Source: Bacterioplanes sp. (GTDB lineage Bacteria > Pseudomonadota > Gammaproteobacteria > Pseudomonadales > Oceanobacteraceae). Taken from it: 42,348 bases of DNA. The DNA lies in the NCBI GenBank assembly GCA_014859445.1, contig JACUUC010000024.1:1-42348 (forward strand), written 5' to 3'. The notes under the pieces were generated by a model, which was not told the DNA's origin, did not search any database, and worked only from the letters and a program-made list of their open reading frames with translations. This document shows positions 26,271 to 36,417 of the stretch, piece by piece (position 1 is the stretch's first letter; each line of letters opens with the position of its first letter). The position numbers and the translations under genes were made by a program.

Positions 26271-27059
26271 ATGTTAACACTGCTGTCGCCAGCAAAAACG
26301 CTGGATTTTGAAACGCCAGCGACGACAACGTCGTATTCCATGCCGAGTTTGCTAGAACAATCGGCGGATTTGATCGATGTCCTCAAGCAAATGGCACCGG
26401 ATCAAATTGCGTCATTAATGAAATTGAGTCCAGCATTGGCGAATTTAAATGCCGACCGTTTTCAGCAATGGCAGATGCCTTTTACCCCAGACAATGCCAA
26501 GGCGGCGTTATTGGCGTTTAAAGGGGATGTGTATACCGGACTGCAAGCGGAGCGTTTTGATGAGGACGATTTGCAATTCGCCCAGCAGCATGTTCGCATC
26601 TTAAGTGGTCTGTATGGTGTGTTACGACCATTGGATTTGATTCAACCTTATCGGTTGGAAATGGGCACCAAACTGAGTAATGTTCGAGGTGCTAACTTAT
26701 ATCAGTTTTGGGGCGATCGAATCACTCAGGCACTGAATCAAACATTGCAAGATCACGCGACGAATACCGTTGTTAACTTGGCCTCAAATGAGTATTTTAA
26801 ATCGGTGCAGACGTCGGCTTTACAGGCCAACTTGGTGACGCCGATTTTCAAAGACGAAAAAAATGGTCAGTACAAGATCATCAGCTTTTATGCAAAAAAG
26901 GCACGCGGCATGATGGCTGCATTCGTGGTCAAGCAACGCTTGGATCGTGCGGATGGGTTAAAAGAATTTACCGACGCGGGTTACCGTTTTAGTGAAGAAT
27001 CATCGGATTCCCGTCAATGGGTATTCAAACGAGCAGAAAAGGACATACCTCATGATTAA
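26271..27059 (+). CDS. yaaA: Peroxide stress protein YaaA
   Basis: A 262-residue YaaA (UPF0246/DUF328) protein. Typical stretches are MLTLLSPAKTLDFE, LMKLSPALANLNADRF, ALLAFKGDVYTGL, ILSGLYGVLRPLDLIQPYRLEMGTKL, VNLASNEYFKSV and FYAKKARGMMAAFVV. In E. coli YaaA limits iron-dependent damage under peroxide and binds DNA. GAAGGA precedes the ATG. Its stop overlaps the yajG start by 8 bp, which couples the two genes. Confidence 0.96.
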   Translation: MLTLLSPAKTLDFETPATTTSYSMPSLLEQSADLIDVLKQMAPDQIASLMKLSPALANLNADRFQQWQMPFTPDNAKAALLAFKGDVYTGLQAERFDEDDLQFAQQHVRILSGLYGVLRPLDLIQPYRLEMGTKLSNVRGANLYQFWGDRITQALNQTLQDHATNTVVNLASNEYFKSVQTSALQANLVTPIFKDEKNGQYKIISFYAKKARGMMAAFVVKQRLDRADGLKEFTDAGYRFSEESSDSRQWVFKRAEKDIPHD

Positions 27060-27630
27060 ACCGCTTATATTCGCTGCTGCTATCGTGTTCAGCACGGGTT
27101 GCGTGATGTCATCACAAACCATTCAACTGAATGAGCAATTAGCGATTGCGCCAGCACAGGCTTCGATTCAACGGGATGCCTTAGTACGGGTTGTTGACAA
27201 TCGTACCGTCTCTCCGGATTGGTTAGGGCATCGTGGTGGTCGTTTGCCGGAAAATTCCCCGTTGCTGTCTGAGCAACCATTGGATCGAGTGTTAACTGCT
27301 CGATTGCAAGACTCGTTAAAACAATTAGGGTTTGGTGCCGAGAGTCCATTGCCTCCGCTGCGTGTGCAATTGACCATTAATGAGTTTTTGTATCAATGTA
27401 ATGAAGGCATGATTGTGAATGAATGTCAGATTCAAATGGCATTTCAGGTGCAAGTCATCGATCAAGATTCGCAATTCAGTAAACCCTACCAGGTGATGGA
27501 AAAGCGCTCATTAGCGGCTTCACCGATTCAAAGTTACAACCAGGAATGGGTGAACGAAACCCTCGATAAGATATGGCAGCACATGTTCAGTGATGCGCAA
27601 TTACGCCGCGCATTGGGGCTAACGCAGTAA
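27052..27630 (+). CDS. YajG-like lipoprotein
   Basis: A 192-residue predicted outer-membrane lipoprotein. The N-terminus is a lipoprotein signal peptide ending STGC with the lipidated cysteine at 17. DNRTVSPDWLGHRGGRLP and VLTARLQDSLKQLGFG resemble YajG family proteins of unknown function. The ATG at 27052 is chosen because AAAAGG is just upstream and it gives a proper signal peptide; an open frame back to 26992 lies inside yaaA. Overlaps yaaA by 8 bp. Confidence 0.88.
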   Translation: MIKPLIFAAAIVFSTGCVMSSQTIQLNEQLAIAPAQASIQRDALVRVVDNRTVSPDWLGHRGGRLPENSPLLSEQPLDRVLTARLQDSLKQLGFGAESPLPPLRVQLTINEFLYQCNEGMIVNECQIQMAFQVQVIDQDSQFSKPYQVMEKRSLAASPIQSYNQEWVNETLDKIWQHMFSDAQLRRALGLTQ

Positions 27631-27638
27631 GGTATGTT

Positions 27639-27655
27639 GCCAGCCTATGGCTGGC
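27639..27655. terminator. Short hairpin between convergent yajG-like and csiV genes
   Basis: GCCAGCC and GGCTGGC flank a TAT loop. It straddles the csiV stop codon and follows the yajG-like stop by 8 bp. No T-run, so terminator activity is uncertain. Confidence 0.35.
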
Positions 27656-28421
27656 GATCAATGTCTTGCCAGTTTTCGATGGGGGTGATGCGTACCACAA
27701 TGCCCAACATCGGATGATCAATGTAATGCAACTCACCGCTGCGCATGCGTCGGCTTTGATCAATTTGTGCGGCCCGCAGTGGTACTCGAATGGGATATTC
27801 TAGCGGAGATAATCGGGCTTCTGGATGTTGCAGCAGCGAGGTGGTTTCTTGCTCTTCGTGACTCATGTAGTGGCGATTGTTCAGCGCAATGGGGGATGGC
27901 ATGGCTTGATAATGTTGCACCGTAAGCTGTGTTTGTATGTGTAAAAAGCGACTGAGATAAAAGCGTATATTGCCTTGCACATCGAGGTCGGGTAAGCCCG
28001 CTGGTTGAATTCGCAAGGTATGAATGATGGCGTGTTGTTCTTCTTGTATGGGCTCAATCCATGCTTGATGCCAAATCACTTGCATGTCGTTACGGCGATT
28101 AATACGGTTCGCTTGATCGACCAACGTGAGGGTTTCCAATGTGCTAAGTGGTGTCGGCCATGTTGCTTGAGGTAATGGCCATGCACCAAAGCCATTCCAT
28201 ATCGTGAGGCTTTCTGGCGGTATGTGCCACCAATCCAATTGCGTGATGGCTTGATCTACGGGTTGCGTTTGCATGGGGTCGAGTGCCAGTGGCCACGTTT
28301 CACGCTCAATGTTGGCATGGTCACTGTAATGCACGAGCATCATTTCAATGCGATACCACGGTGTACTGAATGCCGTGAGCGGTAAGCAACTAGCAATAAT
28401 CAGACAGAAGAAGCGCTTCAC
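27645..28421 (-). CDS. CsiV family protein
   Basis: A 258-residue secreted protein with a signal peptide (1-19, cut near AFS-TPW). The mature start WYRIEMMLVHYSDHANIERETWP is the CsiV signature; LSRFLHIQTQLTVQHY and RRMRSGELHYIDHPMLGIVVRITPI near the C-terminus also fit. CsiV is known as a periplasmic peptidoglycan-binding protein supporting the lipid II or cell-wall stress response in Shewanella-type species. It overlaps mfd by 4 bp (ATGA), and the pairing of mfd with a downstream CsiV gene is, from memory, common in gammaproteobacteria. Confidence 0.88.
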   Translation of the reverse strand: MKRFFCLIIASCLPLTAFSTPWYRIEMMLVHYSDHANIERETWPLALDPMQTQPVDQAITQLDWWHIPPESLTIWNGFGAWPLPQATWPTPLSTLETLTLVDQANRINRRNDMQVIWHQAWIEPIQEEQHAIIHTLRIQPAGLPDLDVQGNIRFYLSRFLHIQTQLTVQHYQAMPSPIALNNRHYMSHEEQETTSLLQHPEARLSPLEYPIRVPLRAAQIDQSRRMRSGELHYIDHPMLGIVVRITPIENWQDIDRQP

Positions 28422-31400
28422 GAGCGGATATCCTTTTGCAAATCGGTTAACACGTTTTCGATGACGCGAAAACGTTGCTCGATAGTGGCCATATTGAAGG
28501 TGAAACGCAAGCGGTTGCCACCTTCCAAACGGAACGACTTGGGCTTGGTTTGTACCAATTTGACCAAGGTGAAGGGATCGATTGGAGTGTCTGCCGTGAA
28601 TTCAATACGGCCATGCTCGGCTCCCACATCCAACTTACTGATACCCATGGGTTGTAATTGCAGTTTGAGTTGCGTTTGTTGGAATAAGTTTTTGGTGGCG
28701 TCGGGCAGTAAGCCAAAGCGGTCGATCATCTCAATTTGTAAGTCGCGTAATTGGGCGTTGCTGGTGGCACTGGCAATCCGTTTGTACAGGGTTAAGCGCG
28801 TATTGACGTCGGGTAAGTAGTCGGCCGGAATCAGCGCGGGCAGGTGAAGATTCACTTCGGCACCGTGATGCAGAGTGAGTTCGACGTCGGGTGTTTTGCC
28901 GGAACGCATGGCTTTTACCGCTTGTTCTAGCATTTCCATATACAGGGTGAAACCAATGGTTTCTATTTGCCCACTTTGTTCTTCGCCGAGCAGCTCACCG
29001 GCACCGCGAATTTCTAAGTCGTGGGTGGCGAGCATAAAACCGGCGCCCAAATCTTGCGAGGCAGCGATAGCGTCCAAACGCTTTTCCGCATCTTTGGTCA
29101 ATTGTTTGGCATGGGGTGTTAGTAAATAGGCATACGCTTGGTGGTGCGATCGGCCAACCCGACCGCGTAACTGATGCAACTGCGCCAAGCCGAATTTGTC
29201 AGCACGATCAATAATGATGGTGTTGGCCGATGGAATGTCGATGCCGGTTTCAATGATGGTGGTACAAACGAGAACGTTAAAGCGCTTGTGATAAAAGTCA
29301 CTCATGACGCGTTCTAATTCGCGTTCGGACATTTGTCCGTGGGCAACGCCAATGCGGGCTTCACCGACAAGACTGGCTAGGTCGTGAGCGACTTTCTCGA
29401 TGGTTTTTACTTCGTTGTGTAAATAGTACACCTGTCCGCCACGCAATATCTCACGCAGCATGGCTTCTTTGACGGTGGGTTGGTCGTGTTCGCGCACAAA
29501 CGTTTTGACACTGAGGCGTTTTGCCGGCGGTGTGGCGATGATGGACAGATCACGCATACTGGCCATGGCCATATTTAATGTCCGAGGAATGGGGGTAGCG
29601 GTGAGCGTGAGAATGTCGACATCGGCACGCAATGCCTTAATGCGTTCTTTTTGTTGCACACCAAAACGGTGTTCTTCGTCAATGATGAGTAAGCCTAAGT
29701 GGTCAAAGCGAATGTCTTTTTGCAGCAGTTTGTGAGTGCCCACCACAATGTCGGTTTTGCCATCAAGCATGCTGTCTAGGGCGGCTTGTGTTTCTTTGGC
29801 GGAATTAAAGCGTGATAGCACATCGACGTTGACTGGCCATTCAGCAAAACGATCCGAAAAATTTTGGTAATGCTGTTGTGCGAGTAAGGTGGTGGGTACT
29901 AATACCGCCACCTGTTTGCCACTTTGTACGGCCAAAAAAGCCGCGCGCATGGCCACCTCGGTCTTGCCAAAGCCCACATCACCACACACTAGGCGATCCA
30001 TGGGTTGCGCCGAACACATGTCGTTGATAACGGCATCAATGGCGGTTTGTTGGTCGGGCGTTTCTTCAAAGGGAAAACCAGCGGCAAAGCGTGTGTAGTC
30101 GTCATCGGGTTGATTAAAGGCAAAGCCTTTGCGCGCTTGTCGTCGGGCATATATATCGAGCAGTTCAGCCGCCGTATCGCGTATTTTTTCGGCGGCTTTG
30201 CGCTTGGCCGTGGCCCACTTGTCACTGCCCAGTTTGTTCAGTGGGGCATTGTCTTGCTCGCCGCCACCATAACGAGAAATGAGATGCAGTGCCGAAACTG
30301 GAACGTACAATTTGGCGCCGGCCGCGTATTCCAACATCAGAAATTCGTTCACCTGGCCACCGGCTTCCAGCGTTTCCAGTCCCATGTAGCGGCCAACACC
30401 ATGATCGAAATGCACAACCGGAGCGCCGTGTTGCAATTCGGATAAGTCTTTAATGATTAAGTCGTTGTCGGTTTTTTGTTTGCTGCGGCGACGACTTTGA
30501 CGAACTTGCTGGCCGAATAGTTGGTTCTCGGTGATTAAGGTGACGTTTTCAGACAGCAAGTGCACGCTGTGCTCAATAGGACCAATCGTAATCGCTAGCG
30601 CAGTGTCTTGCTGGATAAAGTCTTGCCAGCTGTTGGTTTCTTCGGGATGAACGTCGATTCGGCGTAACAGATCTTTTAGGGCTTCGCGCCGACCAGCCGA
30701 CTCGGCACAAAATAAAATACGTTGATGACGGTTGTTCTTTAGCCATTCTTGCAAGCGTTGCAGCGGCTGCTCTAGCCGAGAATCCACACTGATGTCGTCA
30801 ATGACCGCGGTGGCAAACGAACGAGAGCCAGCACGTTCTGGTAGTTGGTCGGCATGCCATTGAATGCGCGGGTATTGATTGAGTGCCGCAAAGACGTGCT
30901 CGGTATTGAGGAACAAATGGGCCGGCGGCACGATTGGTCGCATGCGATCATGGCGGCGGCTTTCGTAACGCTCCTGGACGTCGTTGCGGAAGTGTTGGCT
31001 TGCCAGTTCTAAGGCCGCATCATGAATGACCAGTGTTTTGCGTGGCAGATGGTCAAACAGATCGCCCAATTCATCGGCAAAAAATAAGGGCAAATAATAC
31101 TCAATACCGGCAGGCGCGATGCCGTTAACAATGTCGGTATAGAGTGGGCAGGCTTTGGGGTCGTGTTCAAAGAAATCAAACCAACGTGCTTTGAATGTGC
31201 GTATGGCTTGTTTGTCGAGTGGAAACTCGCGGGCAGGTAAGATGCGAACCTGTTCGATTTTGTCAATAGTGCGCTGTGTATCGGGATCGAATGTTCTTAG
31301 GGTTTCGATTTCATCATCAAACAATTCGATGCGAAAGGGGGTTTCTTGCCCCATCGGAAAAATATCCATGATGGCGCCACGCAGTGCAAATTCGCCGTGT

Positions 31401-31876
31401 TCATACACGGTATCCACGCAGTGGTAGCCTGCGGCTTCAAGTTGATGTCGATAGTCATCAATGATGAAGCGTTGGCCAATGTCCAGCACAAAACTTTGAC
31501 CGGTGTAAAACTGTGCCGGAGGAAGGCGATGCAATAGCGTGCTAACGGGTAAAATCAATACGCCTTGTTGCAGGTCTCGCAGCTGACTGAGTGTGGCAAT
31601 GCGCTGTGAAACAATGTCTTGGTGCGGTGAAAAAATATCGTAAGCCAGCGTTTCCCAGTCTGGGAAGTGCAAGACCGTCAGGTCGTTGGCAAAAAAGCGA
31701 ATTTCCTCTTCGAGGCGCATAGCACTGGCTGTGTCAGTGGTAACGACTAAGGTTAAGCTCGGGTGCTGTTGAGCGGCTTCGGCAATGGCTAAGGCTTGGC
31801 TTGCGCCGGTCAAATTCCCCCAAAAACGTCGTTCGGCGGCTAGGTTTGGAAGTTCAAGTTGCAGCAGACTCAGCAT
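28418..31876 (-). CDS. mfd: Transcription-repair coupling factor Mfd
   Basis: A 1152-residue DNA translocase that removes RNA polymerase stalled at lesions and recruits UvrA. Domains in order: a degenerate UvrB-like N-terminal region (FFANDLTVLHFPDWETLAYD), the RNA-polymerase-interacting CarD-like domain (HGAPVVHFDHGVGRYMGLE at about 480), the helicase core with Walker A GDVGFGKTE (Lys638) and DEEH at 733-736, TATPIPRTL, and LHQLRGRVGRS, then the C-terminal TRCF domain. Length is close to the 1148 residues of E. coli Mfd. The ATG at 31876 is chosen (GGAG six bases upstream, MLSLLQLELP); the open frame to 31909 is longer. Divergent from GAPDH. Confidence 0.97.
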   Translation of the reverse strand: MLSLLQLELPNLAAERRFWGNLTGASQALAIAEAAQQHPSLTLVVTTDTASAMRLEEEIRFFANDLTVLHFPDWETLAYDIFSPHQDIVSQRIATLSQLRDLQQGVLILPVSTLLHRLPPAQFYTGQSFVLDIGQRFIIDDYRHQLEAAGYHCVDTVYEHGEFALRGAIMDIFPMGQETPFRIELFDDEIETLRTFDPDTQRTIDKIEQVRILPAREFPLDKQAIRTFKARWFDFFEHDPKACPLYTDIVNGIAPAGIEYYLPLFFADELGDLFDHLPRKTLVIHDAALELASQHFRNDVQERYESRRHDRMRPIVPPAHLFLNTEHVFAALNQYPRIQWHADQLPERAGSRSFATAVIDDISVDSRLEQPLQRLQEWLKNNRHQRILFCAESAGRREALKDLLRRIDVHPEETNSWQDFIQQDTALAITIGPIEHSVHLLSENVTLITENQLFGQQVRQSRRRSKQKTDNDLIIKDLSELQHGAPVVHFDHGVGRYMGLETLEAGGQVNEFLMLEYAAGAKLYVPVSALHLISRYGGGEQDNAPLNKLGSDKWATAKRKAAEKIRDTAAELLDIYARRQARKGFAFNQPDDDYTRFAAGFPFEETPDQQTAIDAVINDMCSAQPMDRLVCGDVGFGKTEVAMRAAFLAVQSGKQVAVLVPTTLLAQQHYQNFSDRFAEWPVNVDVLSRFNSAKETQAALDSMLDGKTDIVVGTHKLLQKDIRFDHLGLLIIDEEHRFGVQQKERIKALRADVDILTLTATPIPRTLNMAMASMRDLSIIATPPAKRLSVKTFVREHDQPTVKEAMLREILRGGQVYYLHNEVKTIEKVAHDLASLVGEARIGVAHGQMSERELERVMSDFYHKRFNVLVCTTIIETGIDIPSANTIIIDRADKFGLAQLHQLRGRVGRSHHQAYAYLLTPHAKQLTKDAEKRLDAIAASQDLGAGFMLATHDLEIRGAGELLGEEQSGQIETIGFTLYMEMLEQAVKAMRSGKTPDVELTLHHGAEVNLHLPALIPADYLPDVNTRLTLYKRIASATSNAQLRDLQIEMIDRFGLLPDATKNLFQQTQLKLQLQPMGISKLDVGAEHGRIEFTADTPIDPFTLVKLVQTKPKSFRLEGGNRLRFTFNMATIEQRFRVIENVLTDLQKDIRS

Positions 31877-32048
31877 CACAGCTCCGTATTGAGCAAACAC
31901 GTTAAGCAAAAAGAAAGGCGCTTAGTGTAATGGCTGAGGATGTCTTAGCAACCAAGAATGCGAGAAACGCATGAAAAAATCACGATCACATCGGCCTTGG
32001 TGTTATTCGGCAGTACGCCGTGAAACGCGCCAAGAAACCCCTTTTTCG

Positions 32049-32077
32049 TTGTGCTTAATGCCAGTTGTGGGCATAAT
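32049..32077 (+). promoter_or_regulatory. Sigma70-like promoter for the GAPDH gene
   Basis: TTGTGC (32049-32054) and CATAAT (32072-32077) are separated by exactly 17 bp, 48 bp upstream of the GTG start. This is the best promoter match in the mfd-GAPDH intergenic region (31877-32124). Confidence 0.55.
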
Positions 32078-32124
32078 ATGCGCCCTAATTTTGCCATTTT
32101 AATGTAACTGGAAAGGGTGACTTT

Positions 32125-33573
32125 GTGAGCCAAGACAAGCGTGACGCCTGTTTACAGGATTGGATGGATCGTGAAACCATCGCGGAATCCATGATTCCTT
32201 TAATCGGTAGTTTGTACCGTAAGAAAAATATCATTACCTCTCTGTACGGTCGCCCGATTATCAATCGTTCGGTAATCGATTTGCTGAAAGCGCACCGTTT
32301 TGTGCGTCATATGGAAAAGCAAGAGTTGTCGGTTCATGACACCTTCTCAATCTTACAGGTATTGAGCGAGTTGGACGTAGCGCGCGCTCACCTTGATTTG
32401 GGCAAGATCGCGTTGAAATTCCGCAATGAAGGCAATGGTCGTTCATTGGCGGAATTCGTTGCCGAAGAAATGGCTGATGTGCGCGGTGTTAATCCGGCCG
32501 AAGGCGAAGAGCGTGATGTGGTGTTGTACGGCTTCGGTCGTATCGGTCGCTTGCTGGCTCGCATTCTGATTGAAAAATCAGGTGGTGGTAACGGTTTGCG
32601 TTTGCGCGCGATCGTGGTTCGTCGCGGTAAAGGCGATGACCTAGTGAAACGTGCCAGCTTGTTACGTCGCGACTCTGTGCACGGCACATTCCGTGGCACC
32701 TTGACCATCGATGCAGAAAACGAAGCATTGATTGCGAACGGTAACTACATCAAGGTGATCTACGCCAATAACCCGGCGGACATCGATTACACCCAGTACG
32801 GCATTAAAAACGCGTTGGTGATTGATAACACCGGCGTTTGGCGTGATCAGGCTGGTTTGGCTCAGCACTTAGAAGCCAAAGGTACATCTCGCGTGTTGTT
32901 AACTGCACCAGGTAAAGGCGAGTTGAAAAACATCGTATACGGTATCAATCACGGTGATATCACGGCCGACGATAACATTTTGTCTGCCGCTTCTTGCACC
33001 ACCAATGCCATTACCCCCGTATTGAAAGTAATGAACGATGAATACGGCATCGAGAATGGTCATGTTGAGACCGTTCACTCGTACACCAACGATCAGAACT
33101 TGATTGATAACTACCACAGCGGTGATCGTCGTGGACGTTCTGCGCCATTGAACATGGTCATTACCGAAACTGGTGCAGCCTCGGCCGTTGCAAAAGCGCT
33201 GCCAGAACTGAAAGGTAAGCTGTCTGGTAACGCGATTCGTGTGCCAACGCCAAACGTGTCGATGGCTATTTTGTCGTTGAATTTAAAGCGTGAAACAACG
33301 ACAGAAGAAGTGAACGAGTTCTTGCGCGAGCGTTCATTGCACTCCGACGTGCATAAGCAAATCGATTGGGTTAATTCCCCAGAAGTGGTATCAACCGATT
33401 TTGTCGGCAATAGCCACGCCGGTATCGTTGATGCGAAAGCCACTATTGTGAATGGCAACCGCGTTAACTTGTACGTTTGGTACGATAACGAATACGGTTA
33501 CAGCCGTCAGGTGGTTCGTATTGCGCAGCAAGTCTGTGGTGTTGAATACCCCACCTTTCCTGCGCGTGGGTAA
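32125..33573 (+). CDS. Glyceraldehyde-3-phosphate dehydrogenase, long form
   Basis: A 482-residue GAPDH. The NAD-binding loop VLYGFGRIGR is at 134-143, and the catalytic cysteine is Cys291 in SAASCTTNAITPVLK. HSYTNDQNLIDNYH and WYDNEYGYSRQVV are further family marks. About 130 residues precede the normal start of the fold (pI-neutral, helical, YRKKNIITSLYGRPIINRSV), as in the long GAPDH found next to mfd and nqr in Pseudomonas-type genomes. It interconverts glyceraldehyde-3-phosphate and 1,3-bisphosphoglycerate. GTG start with GAAAGGG about seven bases upstream. The cofactor preference is not decided from sequence. Confidence 0.94.
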   Translation: MSQDKRDACLQDWMDRETIAESMIPLIGSLYRKKNIITSLYGRPIINRSVIDLLKAHRFVRHMEKQELSVHDTFSILQVLSELDVARAHLDLGKIALKFRNEGNGRSLAEFVAEEMADVRGVNPAEGEERDVVLYGFGRIGRLLARILIEKSGGGNGLRLRAIVVRRGKGDDLVKRASLLRRDSVHGTFRGTLTIDAENEALIANGNYIKVIYANNPADIDYTQYGIKNALVIDNTGVWRDQAGLAQHLEAKGTSRVLLTAPGKGELKNIVYGINHGDITADDNILSAASCTTNAITPVLKVMNDEYGIENGHVETVHSYTNDQNLIDNYHSGDRRGRSAPLNMVITETGAASAVAKALPELKGKLSGNAIRVPTPNVSMAILSLNLKRETTTEEVNEFLRERSLHSDVHKQIDWVNSPEVVSTDFVGNSHAGIVDAKATIVNGNRVNLYVWYDNEYGYSRQVVRIAQQVCGVEYPTFPARG

Positions 33574-33586
33574 TTAGCCGAAAAAG

Positions 33587-33614
33587 GCCGTTGATCACAC
33601 AACGGCTTTTTTTT
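33587..33614 (+). terminator. Intrinsic terminator after GAPDH
   Basis: GCCGTTG and CAACGGC flank a six-base loop and are followed by eight T residues. It begins 14 bp after the GAPDH stop. Confidence 0.85.
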
Positions 33615-33798
33615 GTTCAACTGATTAGCGGTATGAGAACTGCTTGAGTTCTACGCCAAAAGGGTAAGGCATTTACGGCCTGACTCGGTGGATTATTCGC
33701 AGTTCGGCCATTATACTTAGCGCGATTTTAAACTTTAGGAAATGAGTCCAAGCGATTGACCGATCTGAATGGTGCTTTCTCAATCTGTTGTATATCTT

Positions 33799-33827
33799 TT
33801 GTATAACATTTTGTGTTCGGCTATGAT
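33799..33827 (+). promoter_or_regulatory. Sigma70-like promoter for the nqr operon
   Basis: TTGTAT (33799-33804) and TATGAT (33822-33827) with a 17 bp spacer, 42 bp upstream of nqrA. The rest of the 295 bp GAPDH-nqrA gap shows no gene. Confidence 0.55.
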
Positions 33828-33868
33828 GATGTGGCAAAGCTTGAGGCAACTGTGATTAGGCGAGGCGT

Positions 33869-35203
33869 ATGATCAATATTAAGAAGGGTCTCGACTTACC
33901 AATTACCGGCAATCCTGAGCAAGCGATTGGTCAATCTAACAAGGTAACGGAAGTGGCTTTGTTGGGTGCTGACTATGTGGGCATGAAGCCTACCATGCTG
34001 GTTCAAGTCGGTGATCGAGTCAAAAAAGGCCAAGTACTATTTACCGATAAAAAAGTCGAAGGTGTTCAATACACGGCTCCGGCAGCGGGAATCGTGAAAG
34101 CGATTAACCGCGGAGAGCGTCGTGTGTTTTTGTCGGTCGTGATCTCTGTGGATGGCGACGAGCAAGAAACCTTTCAGTCGTATTCTGCCCAACAATTGAG
34201 CGCATTGTCTTCCGATGATGTGGAGTCCAATTTGGTGCAGTCGGGCTTGTGGACGGCATTACGTACACGTCCATTTTCTCGAGTGCCAGCCTTAGGCTCA
34301 CGCCCCGCAGCGATTTTTGTTAACTCGATGGATACGAATCCATTAGCAGCCGATCCTGCGTTGGTCATCAATGAGCAAACGGAAAACTATAAGGCCGGTT
34401 TGCAAGTATTAAAGCAACTGACCAATGGTCCGTTGTTTGTTGCCAAAGCACCGGGTGCCAATATTCCAACGGCGAATGTCGAGCAAACGGAAGAGTTTGC
34501 CGGTCCACACCCAGCGGGATTGTCAGGTACGCATATCCATCACTTGATGCCAGTGAGTGCCAGTCGTGTTGTCTGGACCGTGGGCTATCAAGATGTGATC
34601 GCCATTGGTCATTTATTCCTAACGGGTGAATTGTACAGCGAGCGCGTGATTGCCTTAGCCGGTCCACAAGTGAACAAGCCACGTTTGGTGCGTGTTCCTG
34701 TGGGGGCGAGTTTAACCCAGTTGGTTGCTAACGAATTGGCCGACGGTGAAAACCGCCTGATCTCTGGTTCGGTGTTCGGTGGTCGTACTGCCGCAGGCGA
34801 CGAAGCCTTTTTGGGTCGTTTCCACAATCAAGTATCGGTGCTGCTGGAGGGTCGTGACCGTCCTATGTTGCATTACGTGCGTGCCGGTGTGGATCGCTTC
34901 TCAGTTATGCCGATTTATGTGTCGAAGTTGATGAACAAGGTGTTCAACTTTACGACGACGACCAATGGTAGTGAACGTGCCATGGTTCCTGTGGGTGCCT
35001 ATGAGCGAGTGATGCCACTTGATATTTTACCAACGCAGTTATTGCGTGCGTTGATTGTAAAAGACATGGATACCGCCATTGCCCTAGGTGCGCTCGAACT
35101 GGACGAAGAAGACTTAGCTTTGTGTACCTTTGTGTGCCCTGGTAAGTACGAATACGGTCCAATCTTGCGCAAAAATCTCACTACCATCGAGGCGGAAGGT
35201 TAA
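33869..35203 (+). CDS. nqrA: Na+-translocating NADH:quinone reductase subunit A
   Basis: A 444-residue NqrA, the largest soluble subunit of the Na+-pumping NADH:ubiquinone oxidoreductase and the quinone-binding one. It begins [18 protein letters not shown] and includes [15 protein letters not shown], a Rnf/Nqr family mark, and the C-terminal [17 protein letters not shown]. No membrane helix. First gene of nqrABCDEF; nqrB starts 3 bp after its stop. Confidence 0.97.
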   Translation: MINIKKGLDLPITGNPEQAIGQSNKVTEVALLGADYVGMKPTMLVQVGDRVKKGQVLFTDKKVEGVQYTAPAAGIVKAINRGERRVFLSVVISVDGDEQETFQSYSAQQLSALSSDDVESNLVQSGLWTALRTRPFSRVPALGSRPAAIFVNSMDTNPLAADPALVINEQTENYKAGLQVLKQLTNGPLFVAKAPGANIPTANVEQTEEFAGPHPAGLSGTHIHHLMPVSASRVVWTVGYQDVIAIGHLFLTGELYSERVIALAGPQVNKPRLVRVPVGASLTQLVANELADGENRLISGSVFGGRTAAGDEAFLGRFHNQVSVLLEGRDRPMLHYVRAGVDRFSVMPIYVSKLMNKVFNFTTTTNGSERAMVPVGAYERVMPLDILPTQLLRALIVKDMDTAIALGALELDEEDLALCTFVCPGKYEYGPILRKNLTTIEAEG

Positions 35204-35205
35204 TC

Positions 35206-36417
35206 ATGTTACGTGCATTATTAGATAAACTCGCTCCTAGCTTTGAAAAAGGTGGTAAGTACCAAAAAATGTATCCGCTGTATGAAGCAGTTGATACGGG
35301 TTTGTACTCACCGCCGTCTGTTACCAATAACACAGCACACGTGCGTGATGGTATCGACTTAAAACGCATCATGATCACGGTCTGGATGTGTACCTTTCCT
35401 GCCATGTTTTTTGGTATGTACAACATCGGTTTGCAAGCCAACTTGGCGTTAGAAGCCGGTACCGGTACTGCCATTGAAGACTGGCGTATGGTGTTGATTC
35501 ATTTATTAGGCGGTAGCGCCCACAATGCAGCCAGTATTTGGGACAACATTGTATTTGGTGCTGCTTATTTCCTACCGGTTTACGCCGTGACATTCATTGT
35601 CGGTGGTTTCTGGGAAGTGTTGTTTGCGACGGTGCGTAAGCACGAGGTGAACGAAGGTTTCTTCGTGACATCGGTTCTGTTTGCGTTGATTCTGCCTGCC
35701 AGCATTCCTTTGTGGCAAGTGGCGTTGGGCATCACCTTTGGTGTGGTGATTGGTAAAGAAATTTTTGGCGGTACCGGCAAAAACTTCTTAAATCCAGCAT
35801 TAACCGGCCGTGCTTTCCTGTTCTTTGCGTACCCAGCTGAAATCTCCGGTGATTCCGTATGGACTGCGGTCGATGGTTTCTCTGGTGCAACGGCATTGAG
35901 CAACGCCTATGAAGGTGGTGTGGCGCAAATCGAAGCCAGTGGCATTAGCTGGATGGATGCCTTTTTGGGTACGATTCAAGGCTCCATGGGTGAAACCAGT
36001 ACCCTCGCCATTTTGTTGGGTGGTGCGGTGCTGTTGGTGATGGGCATCGCCTCATGGCGCATCGTGTTGGGTGTGTTTTTGGGGATGGTCGCAACGTCCT
36101 TGCTGTTTAACGGCATTGGTTCCGACACCAACCCATTATTTGCATTGCCATGGTACTGGCACCTGGTGTTGGGTGGTTTTGCCTTTGGTATGATTTTCAT
36201 GGCTACCGATCCTGTGTCAGCCTCTATGACCAACACCGGTAAATTTATTTTTGGTGCTCTGATTGGTTTGATGGTGGTAATGATTCGAGTCGTTAACCCT
36301 GCTTTCCCTGAGGGCATGATGTTGGCCATTCTGTTTGCGAACTTGTTTTCACCTTTAATTGACCACTTTGTGGTTCAAGCCAATATCAAACGGAGGATTG
36401 CACGTGTCAGCCAATAA
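35206..36417 (+). CDS. nqrB: Na+-translocating NADH:quinone reductase subunit B
   Basis: A 403-residue membrane protein with about ten helices. The covalent-FMN motif SGAT is at 226-229, with Thr229 as the probable phosphoester-linked residue. [19 protein letters not shown] near the start and [20 protein letters not shown] are typical. In the complex it carries FMN and the riboflavin cofactor in the Na+ path. It overlaps nqrC by 14 bp. Confidence 0.97.
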   Translation: MLRALLDKLAPSFEKGGKYQKMYPLYEAVDTGLYSPPSVTNNTAHVRDGIDLKRIMITVWMCTFPAMFFGMYNIGLQANLALEAGTGTAIEDWRMVLIHLLGGSAHNAASIWDNIVFGAAYFLPVYAVTFIVGGFWEVLFATVRKHEVNEGFFVTSVLFALILPASIPLWQVALGITFGVVIGKEIFGGTGKNFLNPALTGRAFLFFAYPAEISGDSVWTAVDGFSGATALSNAYEGGVAQIEASGISWMDAFLGTIQGSMGETSTLAILLGGAVLLVMGIASWRIVLGVFLGMVATSLLFNGIGSDTNPLFALPWYWHLVLGGFAFGMIFMATDPVSASMTNTGKFIFGALIGLMVVMIRVVNPAFPEGMMLAILFANLFSPLIDHFVVQANIKRRIARVSQ

